A stretch of DNA of 64,000 nt from Methylobacterium thuringiense. GTDB lineage: Bacteria > Pseudomonadota > Alphaproteobacteria > Rhizobiales > Beijerinckiaceae. The DNA lies in the NCBI RefSeq assembly GCF_022179645.1, contig NZ_BPRA01000024.1, forward strand, positions 124,001-188,000, in the 5' to 3' direction. A program made the translations under genes and the position numbers. The first letter of the stretch is position 1. Every line of letters starts with the position of its first letter. The notes beneath the pieces were generated by a model that had not been told where the DNA came from, ran no database searches, and was given only the letters and a program-made list of their open reading frames with translations. Of the stretch, positions 27,868 to 37,340 are shown in pieces.

Positions 27868-28295
27868 GTCCGTCCTGCTCTCGACGGCATTCGGCTGCTG
27901 AAACGGGTAGCCTCTACGCTTCAGGTGCATGACGCCGTTGGTGCGGCTTGCCCGAGGACCGTCGCATGGCAGCTAGTCATCGCTGGTGAATAGCGGAGTA
28001 ATTTTTGCCATTGGCGCTGCCGATCGGATTTTCCTGATCGATGAAGTCCCGCTATTGGCAATTGTCATCGAAATAAAGTATCGCAAAAACATCGATTTAC
28101 CAGAAATATATTTTATATCATCGCGATAATAACGCCGACTATCCAAGAATAACCACTCCACATTTATCCGACTGCTCCGTTCGGAAAATCGATCCACCGG
28201 GTCGGTGGCAGCTTCCGACAATTTTATGCATTCCCACGCCACCCGGGAAAGGGACGCGTCTTAACAAATGAGGTCTTCTTGGCGGCGTCGAAAGC
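27868..28295. other. AT-rich intergenic region
   Basis: 428 bp clearly lower in GC than its surroundings. A minus-strand frame of 89 codons (27973-28242) exists, but it has no ribosome-binding site, weak codon bias and no recognisable domain. I treat the region as non-coding, carrying the promoter of the PilZ gene. Confidence 0.45.
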
Positions 28296-28868
28296 GTGTG
28301 GGAATTGGCTCTCGAACATCAGCACAAGGTGATCCTTCCGGCTTTGTGCTGGAACAAGCACCGACCGGATTTCTACGCGGTGACCGACGACGTGTCTCTC
28401 GACGGGATCCAGTTCCGCTCCGCCACCACGCCGTTCGTCTCCGAGGTCCTGACCTGCAGCATCCGCGGCGTGGGGCTCGTCGAGGCCCGGGTGGTGCGAG
28501 TCGGAGACAATCTCTTCACGGTCAGGCTCTTGGCGGGGCGGGGACAGAGTTCCGCCATCGCCGCCAGCCTCATCGAATTCGGGCGCCAGCAGCGTCCCCA
28601 TGCGCCGATCCGGACCCATCCTCGGGTCGTGCCCCGCTGCAAAGGGGTCTCGGTGACGCTGGAGAGCGGCGACGTCATGCCGGGGCGGCTCATCGACGTA
28701 TCGGCGACAGGCGTTGCCCTGCATATCGACGATCCGGCCGCAATCGGCACGACAATCCGGATCGGGCAGATCGCCGCCACGGTGGTGCGGCACATCGTGG
28801 GCGGCATGGGAGCGTCGTTCCACGTCCCACTCGATCCTGCGGCCGTGACGGAATCCATCACGTTCTGA
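28296..28868 (+). CDS. Tandem PilZ-domain protein (c-di-GMP receptor candidate)
   Basis: 190 residues from a GTG start. Two PilZ-like halves are visible: residues about 10-75 with DVSLDGIQF and about 105-185 with RTHPRVVPR and DVSATGVAL. Only the second half has the full RxxxR plus D/NxSxxG set for c-di-GMP binding; the first lacks the Arg motif. A cytoplasmic c-di-GMP effector is the likely role. Confidence 0.78.
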   Translation: MWELALEHQHKVILPALCWNKHRPDFYAVTDDVSLDGIQFRSATTPFVSEVLTCSIRGVGLVEARVVRVGDNLFTVRLLAGRGQSSAIAASLIEFGRQQRPHAPIRTHPRVVPRCKGVSVTLESGDVMPGRLIDVSATGVALHIDDPAAIGTTIRIGQIAATVVRHIVGGMGASFHVPLDPAAVTESITF

Positions 28869-29039
28869 TACCGACGGCGCCTGCGGCCGTCCGCCATGTC
28901 GCGCTGGAAGTCGCGCCGTTGTCCTCGCATCCGGGCGGCCGAGGGCTTAAGTGGGTGCGCGCCGGCTCGGAACGCCGCCGATGCTGCCTACCGTTTCGGA
29001 GCCGCCGCAGGGCAGCCCGCCAAGCCCGATGACGTGCCC

Positions 29040-30563
29040 GTGACCGACTACATCAAGAAAATCCTCTCCTCCCGCGTCTACGACGTCGCCAAGGAGAGCC
29101 CGCTCGACCCCATGCCGCGGCTCTCGAAGCGGCTCGGACGACCGGTGCTACTGAAGCGCGAGGACCTGCAGCCGGTCTTCTCGTTCAAGCTGCGCGGCGC
29201 CTACAACAAGATGTCGGGGCTGAGCCCCGAGGCGCTGGCGCTCGGCGTCGTCTGCGCCTCGGCCGGCAACCATGCGCAGGGCGTGGCGCTCGGCGCGCAG
29301 AGGCTCGGCGTGCGCGCGGTGATCGTGATGCCGCGCACGACGCCGGCCATCAAGGTCGACGCCTGCCGCGCGCGGGGCGCCGAGGTGATCCTGCACGGCG
29401 ACGCTTTCGATGAAGCCCTGACCGAGGCCCGCCGGCTCGAGGCCGAGCAGAACCTCACCTTCCTGCACCCCTTCGACGACCCCGACGTGATTGCTGGCCA
29501 GGGCACCATCGGCATGGAGATCCTGCAGCAGCATTCCGGGCCGATCGAGGCGATCTTCGTGCCCGTCGGCGGCGGCGGCTTGGCTGCCGGCATCGCCACC
29601 TTCGTGAAATACCTGCGGCCCGAGACCAAGGTCATCGGTGTCGAGCCGGACGACGCCGCCTGCATGAAGGCGGCCCTCGACGCGGGCGAGCTGGTCATGC
29701 TGCCAAGCGTCGGCCTCTTCGCCGACGGCGTCGCCGTCCGGCAGGCCGGTGCCGAAACGTTCCGGCTCTGCCGCGAGCATCTCGACGAAATCATCACCGT
29801 CGACACCGACGCGATGTGCGCGGCGGTGAAGGACGTCTTCGACGATACCCGCGCGGTCTCCGAACCCTCCGGCGCGCTGAGCCTCGCCGGAGCCAAGGTC
29901 TATGCGGCGCGCGAGGGCGGGGGAGGGGGCACGCTGGTGGCGATCTCGTCCGGCGCCAACCTCAACTTCGATCGCCTCCGCCACATCGCCGAGCGGGCGG
30001 AGATCGGCGAGGAGCGCGAGGTGCTGCTCGGCGTCACCATCCCCGAGCGGCCGGGCGCCTACCGCGCCTTCATCGCCGCGTTGGGACCGCGTGCGATCAC
30101 CGAATTCAACTACCGCTATGCGCGCGAGTCCGAGGCGCAGATCTTCGTCGGCATCAACCTGCCCGGCGGACGCCCGGAGAAACGAGACCTGATCGCCACC
30201 CTCACGGGCGCGGGCTACCGCGTTCACGACCTCAGCGACAACGAGATGGCCAAGGTCCATGTGCGCTACATGGTCGGCGGTCGCGCGCAGGGCCTGCCCG
30301 ACGAGCGGCTCTACCGCTTCCAGTTCCCGGAACGTCCCGGTGCGCTGATGAAGTTCCTCGACGCACTCGGCGACGGCTTCAACATCACGCTGTTCCACTA
30401 CCGGAATCACGGCGCCGACTACGGTCGCGTGCTCGCCGGGATCGACGTGCCGACGGCCGAGCGGGTCCGATTCGATGCGGCGCTCAAGGCGTTGGGTTAC
30501 CCGTGCTGCGACGAAACCGTGAATCCGGCCTATCGGTTGTTTCTCGACGACGCATCGCGCTGA
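29040..30563 (+). CDS. ilvA: Biosynthetic threonine ammonia-lyase IlvA
   Basis: 507 residues from the GTG at 29040, close to the 514 of E. coli IlvA. The PLP lysine is in SFKLRGAYNKM (about 51), the Gly-rich PLP phosphate loop is VGGGGLAAG, and two C-terminal ACT-like domains begin at about 330 (LLGVTIPERPGAY and YRFQFPERPGALM) for isoleucine control. It converts threonine to 2-oxobutanoate in isoleucine synthesis. The frame continues upstream to 28896 without homology. Confidence 0.93.
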   Translation: MTDYIKKILSSRVYDVAKESPLDPMPRLSKRLGRPVLLKREDLQPVFSFKLRGAYNKMSGLSPEALALGVVCASAGNHAQGVALGAQRLGVRAVIVMPRTTPAIKVDACRARGAEVILHGDAFDEALTEARRLEAEQNLTFLHPFDDPDVIAGQGTIGMEILQQHSGPIEAIFVPVGGGGLAAGIATFVKYLRPETKVIGVEPDDAACMKAALDAGELVMLPSVGLFADGVAVRQAGAETFRLCREHLDEIITVDTDAMCAAVKDVFDDTRAVSEPSGALSLAGAKVYAAREGGGGGTLVAISSGANLNFDRLRHIAERAEIGEEREVLLGVTIPERPGAYRAFIAALGPRAITEFNYRYARESEAQIFVGINLPGGRPEKRDLIATLTGAGYRVHDLSDNEMAKVHVRYMVGGRAQGLPDERLYRFQFPERPGALMKFLDALGDGFNITLFHYRNHGADYGRVLAGIDVPTAERVRFDAALKALGYPCCDETVNPAYRLFLDDASR

Positions 30564-30570
30564 CGAGCCG

Positions 30571-31248
30571 TCAGCCCTCCGACGCCTCGACGCTGACGAC
30601 GTCGGCGTTCTGCCGCAGCTTCGCGGCGATGGCGTCCACGCTGGTGTGCGAGAGGCGGACGAAGGAGATGGTGACCTCCTCGACCTCCGGGTCTGAGCCG
30701 GGCTTCACCACGAACTGGCGCACCCGGGAGGCCCGCGCACCGGCGACCGCCTGCAACGTGTCGATCGTCAGCGCGCCGCGCTTCACCGTGAGGCGCAGCA
30801 CCCGCGTCTGCATCCTCCCGCGCCAGCTCTCCTCGATCGGCTTCACGCCGGCGAGGATGCCGATGACGATCACGGTGGTCGCGATGGCCGGGACGTAGAG
30901 CCCGCCGCCGATCGCGAGGCCGATCGCGGCGACGGCCCAGAGGCTCGCGGCAGTGGTCAGCCCCTTCACCACCTCGCCGCGCAGCAGGATCGTGCCCGCG
31001 CCGAGGAAGCCGATGCCCGAGACGACCTGCGCGGCGACGCGGGAGGGGTCGAGCACGATGTCCTTGTGGCCGAGGACGTCGGCGAAGCCGAAGGCCGAGA
31101 CCAGCATGATCAGGCAGGCGCCGACGCAGACCAGCATGTGCGTGCGCAGGCCCGCCGCCCAGAGCAGCCGCTCGCGCTCGAACCCGATCACGCTGCCGAG
31201 CGCGCCGGCGAGCACCAGCCGCGCCACCATCTCGGTATTGTTCAGCAC
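30571..31248 (-). CDS. mgtC: MgtC/SapB-family membrane protein
   Basis: 225 residues from a GTG at 31248 (ATG 31230 is an alternative). N-terminal helices carry the signature LGSVIGFERE, GIGFLGAGTI and GLTTAASLWAVAAIG of MgtC. A C-terminal cytosolic ACT-like domain spans about 150-220. MgtC members support growth in low magnesium and modulate the F1Fo-ATPase. It is convergent with ilvA, 7 bp apart. Confidence 0.88.
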   Translation of the reverse strand: MLNNTEMVARLVLAGALGSVIGFERERLLWAAGLRTHMLVCVGACLIMLVSAFGFADVLGHKDIVLDPSRVAAQVVSGIGFLGAGTILLRGEVVKGLTTAASLWAVAAIGLAIGGGLYVPAIATTVIVIGILAGVKPIEESWRGRMQTRVLRLTVKRGALTIDTLQAVAGARASRVRQFVVKPGSDPEVEEVTISFVRLSHTSVDAIAAKLRQNADVVSVEASEG

Positions 31249-31408
31249 GCCGCCGCGTCTCCGGTGCGTTTCGTCCCGTGTGAAACTTCGCCCGCCACGT
31301 GCGGTCGGGCAAGCGCCGCGGCCTGAGGCTTGACGCTTCCGCCGGCCCCGGTGCATGGCCACCGCGATTCATCGGGAAAGCCCGTCGCGCTCTGAAAAAG
31401 GCCTGCCG

Positions 31409-32299
31409 ATGCCGCCGCTCTTCGCCATTCCCTTCCCGGCCATCGACCCCGTGGCGGTCGCGCTCGGGCCGATCACCATCAAGTGGTATGCGCTGGCCTA
31501 CATCGCGGGGCTCGTCGGCGGCTGGTTCTACGCGCGCCGCCTCGTTGCCGCCGACTCGCTCTGGGGCGTGGTGAAGCGGCCGAAGCTCGCCGACGTCGAC
31601 GACTTGATCGTCTGGGTGGCGCTCGGCGTCGTGCTCGGCGGCCGCATCGGCTACGTGCTGTTCTACAATCTGCCGATGTACCTCGACGACCCGACCGAGA
31701 TCCTGGCCATCCGCAACGGCGGCATGTCCTTCCACGGCGGCTTTCTGGGCGCGATCTTCGCGCTGCTGCTGTTCGCGCGGATGCGCGGGCTCAACGGCTA
31801 CACCATGCTCGACCTCGCCGCCGTGGTGACGCCGATCGGCCTGTTCTTCGGCCGGATCGCGAACTTCGTAAACGGCGAGCTCTGGGGCCGCCCGGCGCGG
31901 GACTTTCCCTATGCGGTCGTCTTCCCCACCGGCGGGGAGGTGCCGCGCTATCCGAGCCAGCTGTTCGAGGCGGGCGCGGAAGGCCTGCTGCTCTTCGTCG
32001 TGATGGCGCTCGCCGTGCGCCGCTTCGGCTTCCGCAGGCCGGGGCTCATCGGCGGCATCTTCGTGTTGGGCTATGCGGTCACGCGGACCTTCTGCGAGTT
32101 CTTCCGCGAGCCCGATGCGCAACTCGGCTTCCTGTTCGGCGGCGATGTCGGCGCGCTCGGCGGGGGCATCACCATGGGCATGCTGCTCTGCCTGCCGATG
32201 GCCGTCGTCGGCCTCACCTACATCGTGCTCGCCGCCCGCGGCGTGACCCGGCCGCGCAACCCCGAGATCGAGGTCCAGGCCGAGGCGGGGCAGATCTGA
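31409..32299 (+). CDS. lgt: Prolipoprotein diacylglyceryl transferase Lgt
   Basis: 296 residues from the ATG MPPLFAIP. Seven membrane helices; the signatures GGMSFHGGFLG and GRIANFVNGELWGRP include the conserved Arg/Asn/Glu of Lgt. It transfers diacylglycerol to the lipobox Cys, the first step of lipoprotein maturation (lnt at 19-20.7 kb is the last). It is the first gene of lgt-midA-pgeF. Confidence 0.94.
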   Translation: MPPLFAIPFPAIDPVAVALGPITIKWYALAYIAGLVGGWFYARRLVAADSLWGVVKRPKLADVDDLIVWVALGVVLGGRIGYVLFYNLPMYLDDPTEILAIRNGGMSFHGGFLGAIFALLLFARMRGLNGYTMLDLAAVVTPIGLFFGRIANFVNGELWGRPARDFPYAVVFPTGGEVPRYPSQLFEAGAEGLLLFVVMALAVRRFGFRRPGLIGGIFVLGYAVTRTFCEFFREPDAQLGFLFGGDVGALGGGITMGMLLCLPMAVVGLTYIVLAARGVTRPRNPEIEVQAEAGQI

Positions 32300-32355
32300 G
32301 CGGGCTCCCACCAGAGCCGGCGCCACTCTTCCGCGAGATCGCGGCGGAGATTCGC

Positions 32356-33393
32356 GTGAACGGGCCGATCGGCCTCGACCGCTACATGGGCCTTTGCCTC
32401 GGGCACCCGGTTCACGGATATTACCAGACCCGCGACCCGCTCGGACGCGAGGGCGATTTCGTCACGGCGCCCGAGATCAGCCAGATGTTCGGCGAACTCG
32501 TCGGCGTCTGGATCGCCGCCACCCACGCAGCGATGGGTGCACCCGCGACCCTCAACCTCGTCGAGCTCGGGCCGGGCCGCGGCACGCTGATGGAGGACGC
32601 GCTGCGGGCGCTGTGCTCCGCCGCTCCCCGTGCCGGCTTCGACCTGCATCTCGTCGAGACGAGCCCGGTCCTGCGGGCGCTACAATCCGAGCGGCTCCCG
32701 GGCGCCGCGCCGCGTTGGCACGACACGGTCGAGACGCTGCCCGACGGACCCGCGATCATCGTCGCCAACGAGTTCTTCGATGCGCTGCCCGTGCGCCAGT
32801 TCGAGCGTCGGGAGGCCGGGTGGTGCGAGCACCGCGTCGGCCTTTCGCTCGATGGGACGCAGCTGGTGCGCGGCCTCTCGCCCGATCCCGATCGCACGAT
32901 CACCCGGGACGCCCCACCCGGTGTCGTTCTCACTCTGCCGAGCGCCGCCCTCGCGACAATGCGCATTCTTGCCGCGCGGCTCGTCCGCCGGGGCGGCGCA
33001 CTTCTCGCGATCGATTACGGCCATGTCCGGCCCGGTTTCGGCGACACGCTGCAGGCGCTCGCGCGTCACCGTTTCGTCGATCCCCTCGAGCGGCCCGGCG
33101 AGGCCGATCTCACCACCCATGTCGACTTCTCGGCGCTGGCCGCCGCCGCTGCGGGGGAGGGCGCCCGCCTCCACGGCCCCATCGACCAGCGCGACTTCCT
33201 GGAGGGGCTCGGGCTTCGCCTGCGCGCCGAACGCCTGACGGCCCGGGCCACGCCCGCCCAGGCCGAGGCGATCGCAGCGGCTCATGCACGGCTGACTGAT
33301 CCGGCGCGGCGCGGCATGGGCACCCTGTTCAAGGTGCTCGGCATCAGCCATCCCTCGCTGGGCGCGCTGCCCGCCTTTCCCGCGACGGCGTGA
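32356..33393 (+). CDS. SAM-dependent methyltransferase, MidA/NDUFAF7 family
   Basis: 345 residues from the GTG at 32356, which has GGAG 6 nt upstream. Motifs: LGHPVHGYY, the SAM loop VELGPGRGTLMEDAL, and NEFFDALPVRQFE. The family (COG1565) includes the mitochondrial complex I assembly factor NDUFAF7, which methylates an arginine. Conserved-looking codons extend upstream to a CTG at 32296 that overlaps the lgt stop (CTGA), so the real start may be that CTG. Lies between lgt and pgeF. Confidence 0.85.
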   Translation: MNGPIGLDRYMGLCLGHPVHGYYQTRDPLGREGDFVTAPEISQMFGELVGVWIAATHAAMGAPATLNLVELGPGRGTLMEDALRALCSAAPRAGFDLHLVETSPVLRALQSERLPGAAPRWHDTVETLPDGPAIIVANEFFDALPVRQFERREAGWCEHRVGLSLDGTQLVRGLSPDPDRTITRDAPPGVVLTLPSAALATMRILAARLVRRGGALLAIDYGHVRPGFGDTLQALARHRFVDPLERPGEADLTTHVDFSALAAAAAGEGARLHGPIDQRDFLEGLGLRLRAERLTARATPAQAEAIAAAHARLTDPARRGMGTLFKVLGISHPSLGALPAFPATA

Positions 33394-33430
33394 GGACGGC
33401 CCTTTCGCAAACAGATCGCCCGGACCCGCC

Positions 33431-34201
33431 ATGTTCATCGAAGCGCCCGAACTCAGCTCGCACTCCTATGTCCGGCACGCCTTCTTCACGCGGCAGGGTG
33501 GGGTCTCCGAAGGGCTCTACGCCTCGTTGAACGGCGGCATCGGCTCGCGGGACGAACCCGCAAGCGTCGTCGAGAACCGGGAGCGGATGTGCGCACAGCT
33601 CGCGCTCCCCGCGAGTGCTTTGGTCAGTCTCTACCAGGTCCATTCGAACCGCGTCGTCACCGTCGAGGCGCCGTTCCCCCTCGATGCGCGCCCGCAGGCC
33701 GACGCGATGGTGACGCGGGTGCCGGGTCTGGCGCTCGGCATCGCCACGGCGGATTGCGGTCCGATCCTTTTTGCCGATCCCGAGAACCGCGTCGTCGGCG
33801 CGGCCCATGCCGGTTGGAAGGGCGCGCTCACCGGCGTAATTACCAACACCGTCGCCGCCATGGAAGATCTCGGGGCCGAGCGCGGCCGGATCGTCGCCGT
33901 GCTGGGGCCGACGATCGCGCAGGCCGCCTACGAGGTCGGCGAGGAGTTTCTCGCACGGTTCCGCAGCGAGGCCCCGGGATCGGAGCGCTTCTTCGCCGAG
34001 GGCGAGCGGGCAGGGCACGCACAGTTCGACCTGCCGGGCTTCATCCTGTCCCGGCTGCATGAGGCAGGGATCGGCGAAGCCGCGGTTCTCGGCCTCTGCA
34101 CCTATGCCGACGAGCTGCGCTTCTACAGCTATCGGCGGGCCACTCACCGCGGCGAGGCCGATTACGGCCGCTTGATCTCCGCGATCGCCCTGACGCCGTG
34201 A
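33431..34201 (+). CDS. pgeF: Peptidoglycan editing factor PgeF (YfiH, laccase-domain)
   Basis: 256 residues. TADCGPILF and AAHAGWKGAL carry the conserved Cys and His metal ligands of the multicopper-oxidoreductase-like YfiH family; QVHSN holds another. PgeF prevents misincorporation of serine into peptidoglycan stems in E. coli. The lgt-midA-pgeF order is common in alphaproteobacteria. Confidence 0.9.
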   Translation: MFIEAPELSSHSYVRHAFFTRQGGVSEGLYASLNGGIGSRDEPASVVENRERMCAQLALPASALVSLYQVHSNRVVTVEAPFPLDARPQADAMVTRVPGLALGIATADCGPILFADPENRVVGAAHAGWKGALTGVITNTVAAMEDLGAERGRIVAVLGPTIAQAAYEVGEEFLARFRSEAPGSERFFAEGERAGHAQFDLPGFILSRLHEAGIGEAAVLGLCTYADELRFYSYRRATHRGEADYGRLISAIALTP

Positions 34202-34548
34202 GTTGCAGCGGGCCGGCAAGCTGAACCGTGTGTGCGGACGCACATCACACCAACCGGTCGTATCGCTACCTCCACTGCGGAACTTGGCCGTAAGGGTTCC
34301 ACCCTGCGACAACTTGTCCAAGAAAACAGGGGAAAAAAGCTCGGCAGTAAGTGAACCTTGACCGTTTGGTGGCGTTCTAGCCTCAAGTAGCCAAGGGAAA
34401 GGCAACCACTGCCACAAAGGGGCCGCCTTCGGGACGGTCGGCGTGGTTGCTCTGCAACAGCATCTCTTCGGTTGCTGGAATAGATACGGGGAACCGCGCC
34501 GGACCGGCCCTGAGGGGTGCGCCGACGCAGAGTAAAGGGACCAGTACG
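34202..34548. other. Intergenic region upstream of the outer membrane protein gene
   Basis: 347 bp with no supported gene. TTGACC at 34359-34364 is a possible -35 element for the porin-like gene, but I cannot place a good -10. A long leader is likely. Confidence 0.35.
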
Positions 34549-35448
34549 ATGAAATCGATCCTCCGGGCGTCCACCGCCTTCGCTGCCATTGCCTTCGTCG
34601 GCTCGGCCTTCGCCGCCGACCTTCCGCGCCGCGCTGCGCCGCCGCCGGTCTTCGTTCCGGTGCCCGTGTTCACCTGGACGGGCTTCTACGCCGGTTTCAA
34701 CGCCGGTTACGGCTTCGGCACCAGCGACAGCAACGCTCCGACCGTCGTCGGCGCCGCTGCCAGCACCGGCATCTTCGCAAGCCCGGCCGGCCTGCAGCCC
34801 GGCGTTCTCGCCTTCAGCAACCGCAACAACAACGAAGGTTTCGTTGGCGGTGGCCAGATCGGCTACAACTACCAGTTCACGCCGGGTTCGGGCTTCGTCG
34901 TCGGTATCGAGGCCGACGCCCAGTACGCCGATTTCGGCCGTGATCGTAACCGCTTCGCCTTCGCCACCGCTGCCGGCGGCGGCATCGTGCCCGGCACCAC
35001 CGTGTTCAACCCGTCGGGCCTGTCGGGCCTCGACTACTTCGGCACGGTCCGCGGCCGTCTCGGCTACGCCTTCGACCGCACCCTCGTCTACGCAACGGGC
35101 GGCTTCGCCTACGGCGCCGGCGGTGGCAGCGATTTCGGTCTCCCGAACGGCTCCAGCGACGACTTCAAGACCGGTTACGCTGTCGGCGGCGGCGTCGAGT
35201 ACGCTCTCCCCACCGACTCGTTCCTGAACTTCTTCAAGTCCTCGGCCGTGACGTTCAAGATCGAAGGTCTCTACGTGAACCTCGACCAGGGCAACGGCCT
35301 CAACGGCGCCTTCGCTCAGAACGCTGCCGGCCGCACCATCTCGATCAGCTCGCCTGACGTCGCGCTGGTCTCCGGTGCCGCCCGCACCCGCGACACCGAC
35401 TTCGCCGTCGTCCGCGCCGGCGTGAACTACAAGTTCGGCTCGTACTAA
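34549..35448 (+). CDS. Outer membrane beta-barrel protein (Omp25/RopB-like)
   Basis: 299 residues. A signal peptide ends at AFAAD (about 23). FTWTGFYAGFNAGYGFG starts the barrel, followed by alternating amphipathic strands with repeated GRLGYAF / YATGGFAYG and a terminal NYKFGSY ending in an aromatic residue. This is the OmpA-like-barrel/Omp25 class abundant in Rhizobiales. A strong terminator follows 67 bp later. Confidence 0.85.
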   Translation: MKSILRASTAFAAIAFVGSAFAADLPRRAAPPPVFVPVPVFTWTGFYAGFNAGYGFGTSDSNAPTVVGAAASTGIFASPAGLQPGVLAFSNRNNNEGFVGGGQIGYNYQFTPGSGFVVGIEADAQYADFGRDRNRFAFATAAGGGIVPGTTVFNPSGLSGLDYFGTVRGRLGYAFDRTLVYATGGFAYGAGGGSDFGLPNGSSDDFKTGYAVGGGVEYALPTDSFLNFFKSSAVTFKIEGLYVNLDQGNGLNGAFAQNAAGRTISISSPDVALVSGAARTRDTDFAVVRAGVNYKFGSY

Positions 35449-35514
35449 GACCCGACTGGACGGCGATCCTCGCGGTCGAGCCCGATCAGTCCTACCGCTT
35501 CGGTATCGTTCTGG

Positions 35515-35540
35515 AAGCCCGGCCTCACGGCCGGGCTTTT
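35515..35540 (+). terminator. Rho-independent terminator after the OMP gene
   Basis: GC stem aagcccggcc / ggccgggctt, 4-nt loop, closing with TTTT. Confidence 0.88.
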
Positions 35541-35705
35541 CGCGTTTCGAGGTGGGTAGGCCCGATCGGCTCCGGCGCGAGTTCCTTCCCCCGGCTCCGT
35601 ACGCATCGCAAATTTTACACGGCCCCCTGACAAAGCCATCGCAGCCCCCCATGTCGTAGGCGACAAGCGGTGGCGCTGCTGCCGCCCGCCCTCAGGAGGA
35701 CGGCC

Positions 35706-36452
35706 ATGAACAGCGAAGAACGCGACATCATCAACGGAATCTTCCAGCGCTTGGAACAGGCCGGAAACCAGCAGCGCGACGCCGATGCCGAGCGCTTCAT
35801 CGCCGAGAAGTTGCGCACCCAGCCATATGCACCCTACGCGATGGCCCAGCTGATCTACGTGCAGGAGGAGGCGATCAAGAGCCTCAACCAGCAGCTCGAG
35901 CAGGCGCGGCAGCAGGCACAGGCGCAGCCTCAGGGCGGCGGTGGCTTCCTGTCGAGCATCTTCGGCGGGGGCGGTTCACGCCAGGACCCGCAGCCGCAGC
36001 AGCGGCCGGGCGGTCAGCCCTGGGGTAACCAGGGCGGCTACGGCGGTCCGCAGCAGGGTGGCGGCTACGGCGGCCAGCCGGGATACGGCGGTCCGCAACA
36101 GGGCGGCCCATGGGCCGGACAGGCGCAGCAGCCTCCTGCGCGCGGCGGCGGTTTCCTCGCATCCGCGCTGCCGATGGCAGCGGGCGCGGCCGGCGGCATG
36201 CTGCTCGGGAGCGCGCTCTCGAACGCATTCGCTGGCGGTCACTCGCATCTCGGCAGCTCGGCGGCTGCCGGGCTCGGCGGCGGAGACACCGTCACGGAGA
36301 ACAACTTCTTCGGAAGTGACGGCGGTGGCGGCAACCAGGATCTCGGCTCGGCGCTCGGCGGCGGCAGCGATACCGGCGGCTTCGACGACGCATCCTTCGA
36401 CAGCGATCCCGGCGGCGATTTCGGCGGCGGCGGGGAAGACGACTGGGTCTGA
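35706..36452 (+). CDS. DUF2076 protein
   Basis: 248 residues with an AGGAGG site 7 nt before the ATG. The N-terminal 75 residues (MNSEERDIINGIFQRLEQAG, PYAMAQLIYVQEEA) form the DUF2076 helical domain. A Gly/Gln-rich linker with GGYGGPQQGG repeats and a Gly/Ala hydrophobic segment (about 155-180) follow, then an acidic Gly/Asp tail (GEDDWV). Cytosolic or envelope location is uncertain. Function unknown. Confidence 0.8.
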   Translation: MNSEERDIINGIFQRLEQAGNQQRDADAERFIAEKLRTQPYAPYAMAQLIYVQEEAIKSLNQQLEQARQQAQAQPQGGGGFLSSIFGGGGSRQDPQPQQRPGGQPWGNQGGYGGPQQGGGYGGQPGYGGPQQGGPWAGQAQQPPARGGGFLASALPMAAGAAGGMLLGSALSNAFAGGHSHLGSSAAAGLGGGDTVTENNFFGSDGGGGNQDLGSALGGGSDTGGFDDASFDSDPGGDFGGGGEDDWV

Positions 36453-36474
36453 TCGCCGGAGCGGGGACTTCAAG

Positions 36475-36516
36475 AAGAACCCCCGGCGCCGCTCACACGG
36501 TGTCGGGGGTTCTTTT
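36475..36516 (+). terminator. Rho-independent terminator after DUF2076 gene
   Basis: Stem aagaaccccc / gggggttctt with a TTTT tail. Because the next gene is convergent it may work in both directions. Confidence 0.85.
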
Positions 36517-36527
36517 GTGCGGCGATG

Positions 36528-37319
36528 TCAGAGCACCTCGACGCGTGTGCCCACCGACGTGCGCTGATAGAGGTCGATGACGTCCTCGTTCATCATCCGG
36601 ATGCAGCCGGACGACACCGCTTGGCCGATCGTGTGCGGCTCGTTGGTGCCGTGGATGCGGTAGAGCGAAGAGCCGAGATACATCGCCCGCGCACCAAGCG
36701 GATTGCCGGGGCCGCCCTCCATGTGGCGGGGCAGATCGGGGCGGCGCGCCAACATCTCCGAGGGTGGCGTCCAATCCGGCCATTCGCGCTTCTGGCTGAT
36801 GGTCTTGGTGCCGGTCCAGAGGAAGCCGGGCCGGCCGACGCCGATGCCGTAGCGGATCGCCCGGCCGCCGTCCTGTACGAGATAGAGGTGCTTGGCGTTC
36901 GTATCGATCACGATCGTGCCCGCGCGCCGCGCGCCGGGAAATTCGACGACCTGCCGCTCGTAGCGCGGGTCGATCGCACGGCCGATCGCCACCTCCTGCG
37001 GCTCCGGGCGGGAGGGGAGGGCGGCGAGGCGGGTGTGCGGCGTCGCTGCCTCCGGGCTATGCCCCGAATAGGGGTCGCCGTCGGGGTAACGCATCGCATC
37101 CGGGCCTCCGTAGCCGTAGGCCGCCGGATGCTGCGGCAGAGTCCCGTCGTCGCGCAGACCCCGGCCGCCGCGGGGGACGATGGGTGCGGGTCCGTCGCCC
37201 GTCATCAGGTACTCGATGAAGCCGCCGCCATACTGGCCGGATCGGGACTGGGCCTCGGCCACATGGCCCGAGATGAGGGTGGCGAGCGCCGCCGCCGACA
37301 CGGTTACCGCCAAACGCAT
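36528..37319 (-). CDS. Periplasmic L,D-transpeptidase (YkuD family)
   Basis: 263 residues from the ATG at 37319 (AAAGGA 9 nt upstream; an ATG at 37340 is an alternative). Signal peptide to about 23. The YkuD domain at about 120-262 has the catalytic set HGTNEPHTIG and SSGCIRMMNED with the nucleophile Cys. It cross-links peptidoglycan (3-3) or anchors lipoprotein. A Pro/Gly linker (residues 30-100) precedes the domain. Confidence 0.9.
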   Translation of the reverse strand: MRLAVTVSAAALATLISGHVAEAQSRSGQYGGGFIEYLMTGDGPAPIVPRGGRGLRDDGTLPQHPAAYGYGGPDAMRYPDGDPYSGHSPEAATPHTRLAALPSRPEPQEVAIGRAIDPRYERQVVEFPGARRAGTIVIDTNAKHLYLVQDGGRAIRYGIGVGRPGFLWTGTKTISQKREWPDWTPPSEMLARRPDLPRHMEGGPGNPLGARAMYLGSSLYRIHGTNEPHTIGQAVSSGCIRMMNEDVIDLYQRTSVGTRVEVL

Positions 37320-37340
37320 CGCGCGTGGTCCTTTCAGCAT

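Noticed and set aside
27973-28242. 89-codon minus-strand frame in AT-rich DNA
   Set aside because: No ribosome-binding site, GTG start, no domain and composition unlike coding DNA in this window.
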